Assembly (NCBI GenBank): GCA_000969725.1
Contig: JXSR01S034781.1
Reading direction: 5' to 3' (one strand)
DNA from: Ophiothrix spiculata
Lineage: Eukaryota > Echinodermata > Ophiuroidea > Amphilepidida > Ophiotrichidae
DNA: 20,490 nucleotides
Shown here: positions 1-8,684 of the stretch, one piece after another
Numbering within the stretch: position 1 is the first letter of the stretch
Layout: every line of letters starts with the position of its first letter
Position numbers and translations under genes: made by a program
The notes under the pieces: model-generated
Told to the model about the DNA's origin: nothing
The model's database searches: none
The model's input: only the letters and a program-made list of their open reading frames with translations

Positions 1-525
1 TGTACTGGTAAACTCTATGAAAGCAACTTTTGGGGAAAATGGCTTGGTTCCATTAAACTACTACTATAGTACTACACTATGGCACCAATAACTCAATTTT
101 GACCAAAAGTGGATTTAGGCCCTTTTGGAAACAAACTCTTCATGTACTTGTTTACTGCATGTGATTGGATGATCTCCAGTGATTGTGAAACGGTCCCGGT
201 TGACATTTTTCTACATTTCACCAACTTTTACGAACAAAATCGCCAATTATACATACTGATTGAGGTTTAATGTACATCCTATCAGATTTGAGGCCCTGAG
301 ATTCTGACTTCATACAATAGACAAAAGAATTTTGGGGGTCTTTTTGCAGTTCAAACGGTAGCGCTGGAATTCGAACCAGCAATCTTTGGATTACAAGTCC
401 AATGCTCTAACCACTTGGCCAAGGACTCCATAGCACAAGGCAAAAAAGAAAAAGATATTTGTTTGCCCTTTTCCGACCGACTCTAATTTAATAAGTAACA
501 AATAGATTTCACAAAATACACTCAC
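1..525 (-). other. FAM8A1-like intron 1, 5' part (runs off window)
   Basis: This stretch follows the GT donor of the exon at 526-858 on the minus strand, so it is read as the first intron of the FAM8A1-like gene. The next exon is not in the window. Apart from a tRNA-derived SINE at about 320-428, I see no exon, RNA gene or other structured element in it. Confidence 0.6.
320..428 (-). mobile_element. tRNA-derived SINE, copy A
   Basis: On the minus strand there is a tRNA-like head (428 to 357) with an A box inside TGGCCAAGTGGTTAGAGCA (421-403), an anticodon-like loop CTTGTAA and a B box GGTTCGAATTCC. The A-box block of 19 nt is identical to that of the element at 19437-19560. The sequence after the head (TTGAACTGCAAAAAGACCCC) also matches that element's TTGAGCTACGAAAAAGCCCC. 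The acceptor halves do not pair and the T loop has an extra base, so this is a SINE or decayed tRNA copy and not a working tRNA-Thr. The 3' limit of the body is uncertain. Confidence 0.7.
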
Positions 526-858
526 CTGTTGCTGTTGGCCTCCTTGCTGCTGTACCCCATTCTGTACTCCCATCTGTCCTGGGAACTGAACTCCCCCTCC
601 AGGCGCTCCTGCACCGGGAGTTGCACCTGGGACAGGTGGTGGGTTCAAAGCCACATAGGTGCTGTAGAACTGCCATGTCGATGCCATCCATTGGTAGGTC
701 ATACAATGCATGTGGTATTGCCATAACCACTGCTGCACTGCTTGTGTGTACTGTTTTGATGTTGTTAGTTCATTCTGAGGTCCTTCATAGTTCAAAGGGG
801 AGGAAGGTTTGTCTTCTTCCTCCTCCTTAGGAGAGGTTTTATCAAAAGTTTTCTCCAT
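526..858 (-). CDS. FAM8A1: FAM8A1-like protein, first coding exon
   Basis: The exon encodes 111 residues from the ATG at 858 and ends exactly on a codon at CAG|GTGAGT, a strong splice donor, giving a phase-0 intron. Residues 1-30 are charged (EEEED run). Residues 34-69 contain SKQYTQAVQQWLWQYHM followed by a Trp/Tyr/Cys-rich segment, closely resembling the conserved N-terminal block of FAM8A1 (known pattern S-x-x-Y-x-x-x-V-x-x-W-L-W-Q). Residues 72-111 are a Pro/Gly/Gln-rich linker. In vertebrates FAM8A1 is an ER membrane protein with a C-terminal RDD domain that assists the HRD1 ubiquitin ligase in ER-associated degradation; that domain must lie on exons to the left of this window. The symbol is assigned by family resemblance to the N-terminal part only. 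Confidence 0.8.
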
Positions 859-970
859 TGTTAATTCTATAGATGTCTTTTGTATCTATAAATTTTGTTT
901 GTGTAAATGTATACAATGCAGTCTCTTGTAAACTTGCACAGTATGTCAAGCAAGTTATCCAAGTTCAATT
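859..970 (-). promoter_or_regulatory. Short gap between two same-strand genes
   Basis: Only 112 bp separate the stop codon of the candidate exon at 971-1100 from the FAM8A1-like ATG. The gap is AT-rich. I find no AATAAA on the minus strand here and no clear TATA box. It should contain the upstream gene's 3' UTR, the FAM8A1 5' UTR, or both; the exact roles are inferred from position only. Confidence 0.35.
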
Positions 971-1100
971 TTATAACTTTTTCTGCTTTTTCTCTACTGG
1001 AGGTCCAAATTCTTCAATAGTTTGCATGATGAGATTAACATGATCAAGGAAATTACCTACTGCTGAACGAACAAATTTGGTTTTACTGGCAGAAAAGTGT
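971..1100 (-). CDS. Candidate terminal coding exon of unrecognised gene
   Basis: On the minus strand a pyrimidine-rich acceptor (ttctttcttttccag) is followed by a 130-nt open stretch: one base completing a split codon, then 42 codons and TAA at 973-971. The peptide begins HFSASKTKFVRSAVGNFLDH, continues with a helical acidic stretch (IMQTIEEFG) and ends in a lysine-rich tail (VEKKQKKL). It looks like protein-coding sequence (amphipathic pattern, good acceptor, in-frame stop) but I do not recognise the family. It lies on the same strand as the FAM8A1-like exon and directly upstream of it. It could instead be a chance open frame of 43 codons; the acceptor quality argues against that. Confidence 0.5.
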
Positions 1101-1349
1101 CTGGAAAAGAAAGAAGGAAAAAATGGATGAATATCATTATTTTGACAATGTTATATGTTCACAAGGATATTCAATTTACTCTGCATATTACAGTTTCACA
1201 AGCATTAATCAATAAAGTCGATTAAAGGAGCTTGGTCCGTATTTTCAAAATTTAGTTTTCAATGTCATATGAAAGACCACTCACAAAAATTAATTTTCAA
1301 ATTTCAAATCAATAAAAAACAAAGTATACGCTTTGGGTAGTTGCCAGTT
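1101..1349. other. Non-coding AT-rich stretch
   Basis: If the exon at 971-1100 is real, this is its preceding intron. No exon, repeat or RNA gene is visible. Confidence 0.3.
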
Positions 1350-1808
1350 TGACTCTGTCTGAAAGGAGGGAGAACCATGCATTGTCGTAGGTTTGCTGAA
1401 GAGCTCACTAATAATGAGCGGACAAAATCTCTTCTCCCTCCTTCCAGACTTGAGAGTCCCTTCGTAATAGTGCCAATATTTCTCAAATTCGGGTTAGGAC
1501 AAAGCGCTTTGAAGATAGTCCTATTTCCTATTTTATCAAAATTTTATACAAATGATTTTAAATCTCCGATGCCCATACTTGATACAGCTGGTTCTGTATC
1601 TTTTATGTTGATCTTATTGTCCAATTTCATTGGGTTTTTAAAGCCTCTTTGTGTCTCTTAATGTGTATTTTGATATTTAAGTAATATATATTTTGTGTGC
1701 AATATTTTGATGTGAATTGTAAATTTGTTATATTTTAATATTGTAAATTAGCATGTAATTTGGCCTAAGGGCCACGATTTGCTTTTTGAATAAAACACCA
1801 ATAATAAT
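1350..1808 (+). mobile_element. 3' end of a non-LTR retrotransposon (R4), decayed
   Basis: Plus-strand frames give two pieces of a typical retrotransposon C-terminus: LTNNERTKSLLPPSRLES (from 1407) and, one frame over, RNSANISQIRVRTKRFEDSP (from 1463), separated by a frameshift. Such elements commonly end with an LPP...R.RN...I...RTKRF pattern. The coding part stops near 1548. A UTR of about 240 bp follows, with a GGCCTAAGGGCC hairpin (1762-1773), AATAAA (1789-1794) and a short AAT-repeat tail (1798-1808). The endonuclease and catalytic RT parts are absent, so this is a 5'-truncated copy; its left limit is uncertain. Confidence 0.65.
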
Positions 1809-2160
1809 TGCTGCTTATTGATTTTTCTCACATTTCAAATAAATATTTCTTGGTCATGCAGAACAAAAGGAAATTGAATTCCCCGCGCATTTTATTTTGG
1901 TCTAAACATTATTTTTTCAAGGCGTTACCTTAAGATGGCCATTTTTTTGTGTATTACCCTATGTGAAAAATGAAAACTGACATCAAAATTTCAAATGGCT
2001 GGTGTAAAACAACGATAACTGTTAAGATGTCAAATTTGAAGTCAACATTTAGATGAGATTGCATAGTTTTCATAATGTCAATATTGTTTGAATTTGAGGG
2101 TTCGTTCTTGAATATATGGGACTCAAACTAACCGTTCACTTATATTTTGTGCGATGTTTA
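1809..2160. other. Non-coding, nothing recognised
   Basis: AT-rich sequence between the R4 tail and the tandem array. I see no coding or structured element. Confidence 0.3.
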
Positions 2161-4307
2161 CTTACACCTCCAATATGTTGCCCTTTCCAGACAATTCCTT
2201 TACACATCTTTCCATGGGTCTTTTTCTACATAAAGACTGACACTGTTGTATGCAATCTCTGCTACACGTACTGTTGGAAATGGGATCTTCAAATTCCCAT
2301 GTCCCCCCCCCCCCTCACTGATGTGAGGATGGCCTAATATTACTTACACATATTGTCATTTACAAACAATACCTTCTTAACCAGGGAGCAAGGCTTGTGA
2401 ACTGAAGGGCAAATCCCCCATGCACCGCCACTGTGAGGATGTCACATTACTTACACTTAAAAAATGTTGCCCTTTTCAGACAATTCATGTAAACACATAT
2501 TTCCATGGTTCTTTGTCTACATAAATGTTGCATGCAATTTCTGCTTCATGTACAGGTACTGATGGAAATGGGATCTTCAAATTCCCACACTCCCTCCCCC
2601 CTGATGTGAGGGTCCTAACATGCCACCCTATTTATTTACAGTGCTAGGTGTGGGCTATACATTAGTCAAAATGTCTTTTTTCAGAATTTCTTTCTGTCAA
2701 CAGTTTTTATGCAATGCAACTGATCTATCTCAACATGAAATGGAAAATAAAATAAAAAAATTGGGTCGAAGAAAAAAGTGTGCTGCGCCAACTTAAGTGA
2801 AATTCTTGGTTATTTTTATTTTACAATTTTTTTTATTTAATTCTCAATTCCTGATTTTTTGGGTTTGTTAATGGGTCAATATTTATCAAATGTAGTCCAA
2901 GGAACACAAATAATAAGTTTTTGTAAACCCTAGTCATTTCGTATTCCTGAAAATTGATATTTTTAGTCAAAATTCCAAGCGAGGGCGCTTTTTGTAATCA
3001 TGTGCAATTTGTACAACTTTGAATAAATTAAAGTATGCAGATGTAAAGATATTCTGATGCTTAATTTTCCTAAGAAATTTGAGCCTTGTACTATAATTAG
3101 TTTGATCGTAGTACCCATTTGAACGTTATTTTAATGTTCTTACATTTGTACGGGGAAAAGTTCATTGACCACTGTGCTTTTACAGGGTTATCATTGACGC
3201 ATTTAAATAAGTCTAACTGTCAAACTAAATTAGATAGAAGGCTCACATTTTGTATTAGCAGATCAAACTTGGTACCGCCTTGGCAACTGTTACCTTAAAA
3301 TTAGCAAAAGCATTTTCTTTTGCGCAGCACCCTCATACACAATTTTGAAAGAAAACGTCCATTGTTATGACGACGAAATGTCTAATTGTCATGAAAACAC
3401 TTAACATGGATTTTATACATTATTTACACATATTAAGACATTAAAATTGCTTCACAATGCAAATGATTTTTAGATTCAAAGCATTTTCTTCTCTAATACA
3501 CAAAAATTTACTATGATGACACTAGAGGGCGCAGCATACTTTTTGCTTTGACCCATAACCAAAATTTTGTCATTTCAAGTTGAGATAGGTTAAGTGCAAT
3601 CCATAAAAACTGTTGACATGACAAACTGAGAAATCACCCATTTATAGCCTCTCCTACTTAAACTTTACAGACAGCTCCTTCTTGACATCCTTCCTTGTGT
3701 ACGTACAGACTGTTGTATGCAATCTCTTCTTCACATGCTCATGGAAATGGGATCTTCAAATTCCCACACTCCCTCCCCCCTCACCGATGTCCTGACATAC
3801 CACCCTATTAACTTACACTTCCAAGATGTTGCCCTTTACAGACAGCTCCTTCTTGACATCCTTCCTTGGGTCTTTGTCTACGTACAGACTGTTGTATGTA
3901 ATCTCTGCTTCACATGCTGATGGAAATGGGATCTTCAAGTTCCCACACTCCGTCCCCCCTCACTGATGTGAGGATGTCCTACCATGCCACCCTACTTACA
4001 CTTCCAAGATGTTGCCCTTTACAGACAATTCCTTCTTGACATCCTTCCTTGGGTCTTTGTCTACGTACAGACTGTTGTATGCAATCTCTGCTTCACGTGC
4101 TGATGGAAATGGTATCTTCAAATTCCCACACTCCCTCCCCCTCACTGATGTGATGATGTCCTACCATGCCACCCTACTTACACTTCCAAGATGTTGCCCT
4201 TTACAGACAATTCCTTCTTGACATCCTTCCTTGGGTCTTTGTCTACGTACAGACTGTTGTATGCAATCTCTGCTTCACGTGCTGACGGAAATGGTATCTT
4301 CAAATCA
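2161..4307 (+). repeat. Tandem array, about 183-bp monomer, split by a transposon
   Basis: Monomers starting CTTACACTTCCAAGATGTTG recur at 3812, 3995 and 4177 (spacings 183 and 182). A partial unit begins at 3657 and the last unit is cut off near 4307. More diverged units lie at 2161-2342 and 2450-2644, with a degenerate short unit at 2343-2449. Each carries the same order of blocks: CCCTTTACAGACAATTCC, TTGGGTCTTTGTCTACGTAC, GTTGTATGCAATCTCTGC, GGAAATGGGATCTTCAAATT, then a C-rich run and CACTGATGTGAGGATG. The array is interrupted at 2647-3654. The right-hand units are more alike than the left-hand ones, suggesting later expansion there. Confidence 0.85.
2647..3654. mobile_element. Non-autonomous TA-flanked DNA transposon with long TIRs
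   Basis: The left end (2647-2789) and the reverse complement of the right end (3654-3528) align over more than 120 bp. Shared blocks are GGCTATA, TGTCAACAGTTTTTATG, TATCTCAAC.TGAAATG and TGCTGCGCC. Both ends abut a TA dinucleotide (2645-2646 and 3655-3656), as in Tc1/mariner-type insertion. The interior has no transposase-sized open frame, so the 1008-bp element would depend on enzyme made elsewhere. It sits inside the 183-bp tandem array, so it inserted after at least part of that array existed. The superfamily is inferred from the TA flanks only. Confidence 0.75.
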
Positions 4308-5395
4308 CTGTGAAAAATACAATAGAAAATTTGGAGGCTTATATAAAGACATACTCCACAAGGTGATACTTGTGCAAATGAATGCAGGAATTTCCAGCAT
4401 TTAGCATTAATACTTTTTTGGTGTCATAATTTCTCTTTTTTCCCATTGTGCTTCATCTCTGAAATTGTTTCGTTTTATTGAGTTTTATTTTGCCTGAGAA
4501 TGGAAGGTAAGAAGTAAGGCTGTCAATTTCCGGTTAATTTGCTAAACGTTTAAACGTATTTAACAGTTAAACGTATAAAGGTATAGGTTCCGATCACATT
4601 CTCACCCCCTTGGGCTCAACCGGAAGTAGTATATATTTTGATACTATATCAAAGCCTATATTTTTCTGATTCTAAATCCAAAATTTCACCTCCAAATTCT
4701 TTATACTTTCGGAGATACAGCATAAAATGTAAAATTGTTGGTATACCTATTTTCTTTTTCTTACGTATTTTCATAACAGCCTCATCCCCAGGGTTGCATA
4801 CTTTCTTTTGCCTCTCAATAGAAAACAAGATGCAAGCTAAGGTTGAAATTTCACAATATGCATTTCAGAGGTCAAGGTCAATCAGTAAAAAAGGAAATTA
4901 CACACATGCTAAGATAGGAACCTAAACCTTTAACTGGAAGCTTTTATGATCAAAAGAACTCACGATCATAGTGTAATCATCTGGTAAACACATCAACACT
5001 TGGTATGTGTAAGCTTGACATGTTTAAAACGTCACAAACATCAGATTTTTATGACAAAAACATCACATATTGGAAATTATCATTTTAATATATTTATTTG
5101 CATCCCGATCTTTAAGAAATTGATATTGGCCTATTTTCTGGATTTTATTTATTTTTCGCCATGCTAACCTAAAAGTAGTACCGTATACTAAATGAACGTA
5201 ACAATTAAGGAAATAATCGTCAAGAAAAGGCTATACTTATGTTCATTGTATTGACATTTTAATCAGTCACGATCACTTTTGAGGAGGGGTAGAGTTGAAA
5301 GACTGTAATTATAAAGATATTTTACATTTTATTTTAATAGCTTTTTGATTTACAATAAAAAAATAGATAAAGGTATTCTTTTCATATGAGAAACG
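4308..5395. other. Non-coding AT-rich stretch
   Basis: No gene is supported. A small self-complementary patch, TAAACGTTTAAACGTA (about 4543-4558), followed by a further AAACGTA, is the only structured feature I see. The open frame at 4638-4925 has low-complexity composition and no recognisable domain. Confidence 0.4.
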
Positions 5396-5403
5396 GTTAG
5401 ATG

Positions 5404-5708
5404 CAAGCCCGTAGCCAGGGGGTGCGACACCCCCCCCCCAATTTGACATGTACAAAAAAGGTCCACAAAAAGTCCCTAAATGTTCACCAAAAGCACACTC
5501 AAAGCACCAAAATACGTAAATGTAGGTTGTTTTTTAATAATTTTGCACAAAATGCTTGCAAAAGTGCTAAAACACCCTTTTTTGACTTGTCACATTGTCA
5601 AAACCACTAAAATTAGTTTGGGGTTGACCAAAACGAAAAATTTTCCTCCAAAAGGTCAACTTTTTGAAAATCCGCACCCCCCTTGAAAAAATCCTGGCTA
5701 CGGGCCTG
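5404..5708. mobile_element. hAT-type MITE with perfect 8-bp target duplication
   Basis: The ends are CAAGCCCGTAGCCAGG and, reverse-complemented, CAGGCCCGTAGCCAGG: 15 of 16 positions match. GTTAGATG flanks the element on both sides (5396-5403 and 5709-5716). An 8-bp duplication and ends starting with CA(A/G)G fit the hAT superfamily. The 305-bp interior has C-runs near each end (GTGCGACACC... and CGCACCCCCC) and no transposase. The perfect duplication suggests that it is younger than most repeats in this window. Confidence 0.88.
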
Positions 5709-5891
5709 GTTAGATGGACCTAAGATGAATAAAATACTTCCTCAAGTTCCAACTTTTCTTTTACAAATTTGTGCGATGTCTAGTCAAGTTAAGTGGGTTG
5801 TTGACATAGATGTAAATCTATGGTTGTTGAGTGACTTTGACCCGGCAAATACACACTTCGGTTTCTAGTTAAGCAAAATTTCTAAACAGTA

Positions 5892-6437
5892 AAAGGGACT
5901 GGCCTAGATCCTGTCCACTGAATTTCTGACTATATATTTTTTTCACATGTATCGATAGAACATGATAAATACTAACATATCCTACCAGTAGTTTCCGCTG
6001 AATTTGTGTAACAGAGGATAAAAATGAAATTATTTACCAGCTGTATTTTCTTTCGCCAGCGAAAAAAATGGTTGAAAAGTGTTTCTAGTTTCAAATCTTA
6101 AAAAGATCTTGTATCTACACCTGTGATGGGTAAACAAAATTATGTTTGATGAAATTGTTTCTCTTCTGATATACATATTAACTTATCTCCAAGAGCTTCA
6201 TTTGATCTTTTATCAGGTAAATCCATCTGAGGTACAAATTTAGGATCTAGAAAACACAGGACAGTCACACCACCATCACATATAGACATATTGCAAATAA
6301 ATTCGCTGTCAATTTGAGCCATTTCTGTATAAATGTTTGTACTTTTTTGGATTTTACTACTTGTACACTTTTAAGCTTTAAATTTAGAGCATTTCCGTAA
6401 GTTTTTAATTCTAAGTGGAATCTAGGCTAGTCCCTTT
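5892..6437. mobile_element. Inverted-repeat DNA element, family X copy 1
   Basis: It begins AAAGGGACTGGCCTAGAT and ends with the complement of AAAGGGACTAGCCTAGAT (17 of 18 identical). It is collinear over its whole 546 bp with the element at 18823-19356, which has the same termini, so both limits are set by comparison as well as by the inverted repeats. No convincing target duplication is visible, so the superfamily is open. The interior holds a short hairpin (6052-6063) and a 60-codon open frame on the minus strand shared with the sister copy. Confidence 0.85.
6140..6322 (-). pseudogene. Small ORF carried by family X element, copy 1
   Basis: Sixty codons beginning MAQIDSEFICNMSICDGGVT and containing DKRSNEALGDKL. 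The sister copy at 19049-19249 encodes the same start and the same DKRSNEALGDKL block. Over the first 25 codons the two copies differ by at least five amino-acid-changing and about two silent substitutions, so there is no sign of purifying selection between them. It is best read as a fragment of a coding sequence (transposase or captured host exon) carried in the ancestor. I do not recognise the family. Confidence 0.45.
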
Positions 6438-6812
6438 GACAACCTTGTAGGAAGCTTTGCACTGAACAATAGAATCACTTGTCACAAAAGGACACCTCGG
6501 TAGTGTACGCAGGTAATTTTGACTTGAGCCATGGAACGATCGACCATGGTACACGTAGTTAAGGATTATAGCAAACAAAACCAAATGATATGAGTAATCT
6601 AACATTTGAAATCATGTGGAAACTGTTTTAACATTGCTAATCAGTAGCAATACGTTAGCAATAAAGTCAAATTGTATTAAAATTGGATGCTGTGGTAGGC
6701 TACAAAAAACTCTTTCAGTGTGGGAGGCGGCTACAGCTGCCCGATTGAAAACTTTCTGACACGTTCAACTTTAACTGACCATATCTCCCGTTACACTGGG
6801 TAATTAGGCTAG
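6438..6812. other. Non-coding, nothing recognised
   Basis: AT-rich sequence between two inverted-repeat elements. The minus-strand frame at 6411-6605 overlaps the end of family X and has no recognisable domain. Confidence 0.3.
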
Positions 6813-7242
6813 CGTATGGAAAATGTTTTTGTTTACCACGTTGTAGAATACGATTCTTACTGCATTTGCAGTACCGTAAGTGATTTTTTTTTTGTTTTTG
6901 GTTGATCATTTTTAAAGTATGGATAATTTGGATGATCAAGTACCTCATTCTTGTCAATGAAAGTTTTCTGCACCCTATTTGATGGTCAAATTGTTTTGAC
7001 CTTTTTCCAATTCCTTGAAATCATGACTATTAACTTAGCACACGTTCACCTCGATTCTCTCAGGTCTATAAATGTATGTACATCGGAAGGCCAGCCTAGG
7101 TTAGGCCTTCAATAGGAAGATCTTGGTGTGCTCGGAATCAGAAATTCAGGGACTTTCACTTAATTATTTGTTTCAATTATTCCTAAATATTTTTGTATGA
7201 TTTGAGGATAAGGTTTTGGTAAACAAAAACATTTTCCATACG
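6813..7242. repeat. Possible MITE: 26-bp inverted repeat pair
   Basis: CGTATGGAAAATGTTTTTGT (6813-6832), continuing to 6838, is matched perfectly in inverse orientation at 7217-7242. The repeats enclose about 378 bp without coding potential. Outward of these repeats the flanks do not match, so they would be the termini of a 430-bp element. I see no convincing target duplication, hence moderate confidence that it is a transposon and high confidence that the inverted repeat is real. Confidence 0.6.
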
Positions 7243-7839
7243 GTAGATTCTCCTCAAATTTCTGACCCTGGTGGATTTGTCACATTAAAATGATGTTACC
7301 CTCTAATTTCTTGTCACATCTTTACAATAGCCAGTAAAATGTATTACTTTTTGATGTCATTTGAAAGAGAATTTAGTTTAAACTAATAAAATACTGCAGA
7401 AAAAACAAAAAATATTGTCCCAATTAATTATGATAGCTCATTAAAGGTAATTAGTCAGGGGTGGAAGTGGAGGACGGTTGCGGTGGAGGCGGTTGCAGTA
7501 TGCACACCTTAGTGAGTTGCTTAAGCCACAGGCCATGGTAGTCAAGGAGTTAACCAAACATGAACTTCTGAAAATTCATGATAATTTTTATGTAAACAAT
7601 CACCTAAAATTAACAAATTATGCATCCAGATCAAAGTACACATTTTGATTTTTTTCAATCAACAAACACTCAAGTAGATACTCATTAATATTATTAACAA
7701 CAATACATGAGTGATCCAACAAAAAAGTGATGGCAAATAGCAAAAAAGTCATGGGCTAATTTTAGGCCATGAGAATACATTGGGTGTATAGGAAGAACTG
7801 TCAAACCGTAATGGGCTTTTTGGCTACCGTGGTCCTCTA
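7243..7839. other. Non-coding stretch
   Basis: AT-rich with a GGN-rich patch around 7460-7500 (gtggaagtggagg...ggtggaggcggttg). The segment 7790-7845 resembles 11815-11862 (GTCAAACYGTAATGG and CCGTGGTC.TCTAG.GAATT), a small dispersed repeat. No gene is supported. Confidence 0.4.
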
Positions 7840-8080
7840 GAGAATTTCAAATTGTAAGTTTGTATCTTCTCACTAAAATGAAATCATTGAATCTATTTTT
7901 GTGGATTTATTTCAACGAAGGTAGGACCATAACAGGTGTATTTCAAAATCCTGAACGCTGGCTCCATGACCATGTCCATGATGTCCATGGCATTGAAATA
8001 CTTGGTTGCAAGGTTGCCAAATTCGCTTAGCATCAGTGCCTCAAATGGGATATGAGGCACGCGTTCAGTGCAAATCTAGG
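7840..8080 (+). repeat. Direct repeat block, left copy
   Basis: It starts GAGAATTTCAAATTGTAAGT and ends near GTGCAAATCT. It aligns with 8438-8650 through shared blocks: TCTATTTTTGTGGATTTATTT, CATTTCAAAATCCTGA, GGTTGCAAGGTTGCC, ATTCGCTTAGC and GATATGAGGCACG (or GAATATGAGGCACG). This copy has an extra CCATGACCATGTCCATGATG stretch. The function is unknown. Confidence 0.8.
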
Positions 8081-8437
8081 TAAACTGAAACTGACAGACT
8101 CTTTCATATTTTTGCACTCTTTCAAATCTCACATTTAAACTTGATCGAAAAACCCGAACGACTCACTGCGATGATTTATCTCGTTCGTCGATCGGGCGGG
8201 GAGCTATACAAATTCAGTGGAGAAATTTACGTCACTTTGCTCAATGACGCATTTTGTTGAGCTTGGTTTCATGTTTTTCGCTGATAGCAAAATATTTTCA
8301 TGTGTCATTAAGCAGATGGAGCGCTATAAAATTGGGCACCATAGATCGACGATTGTTGACACTGCGCGATCACCGAAGAACGTGTATAGGTAGAGGCCAA
8401 AAACATCATCCAGATTTCATGTAAAAAGGAAATTAAT
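8081..8437. other. Spacer between direct repeats
   Basis: Higher in CpG than its surroundings (around 8150-8200 and 8360-8390). No open frame, RNA gene or splice-bounded exon is recognised. Confidence 0.3.
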
Positions 8438-8650
8438 GAGAATTTCAAATTGTAAGTTTGTGTTTCCTCACTAAAATTAAATCATCGAGTCTATTTTTGT
8501 GGATTTATTTTAAACGATGGTAGCCGTAACATGCATTTCAAAATCCTGATTGTGGCTCCATTGGAAATACGTTGTTGCAAGGTTGCCGAATTCGCTTAGC
8601 GTGAGTGCCTCATATAGAATATGAGGCACGGGTTGAGTGCAAATTTAAAC
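8438..8650 (+). repeat. Direct repeat block, right copy
   Basis: Second copy of the block at 7840-8080, about 600 bp downstream in the same orientation and clearly diverged by substitutions and small deletions. It ends next to an AAAACGAG hairpin and the truncated R1 retrotransposon. Confidence 0.8.
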
Positions 8651-8661
8651 ATATTTGTAGA

Positions 8662-8684
8662 AAAACGAGTACCCTACTCGTTTT
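8662..8684. repeat. Perfect 10-bp-stem hairpin
   Basis: AAAACGAGTA, CCC, TACTCGTTTT forms a perfect 10-bp stem with a 3-nt loop. Two further AAAACGAGG repeats follow within 30 bp (about 8688 and 8703), immediately before the truncated 3' boundary of R1. Confidence 0.7.

Noticed and set aside
357-428. Functional tRNA-Thr(TGT) gene on the minus strand
   Set aside because: The acceptor halves do not pair, the T loop has an extra base, and the downstream sequence matches another SINE copy.
509-830. Other frames overlapping the FAM8A1-like exon
   Set aside because: Shadows of the real coding frame, which has a family match and an in-phase splice donor.
3717-4221. Plus-strand proteins of 67-70 residues in the tandem array
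   Set aside because: They are translations of the 183-bp monomer, whose length is a multiple of three; no domain or start context.
2161-4307. CRISPR-like array
   Set aside because: Long similar monomers without short repeats alternating with unique spacers, in an animal genome.
4638-4925. 95-residue plus-strand ORF
   Set aside because: AT-rich, Ile/Ser/Phe-biased translation with no family resemblance or splice context.
5401-5868. Overlapping plus-strand ORFs
   Set aside because: They lie mostly inside the hAT MITE and run across its end; no family signal.
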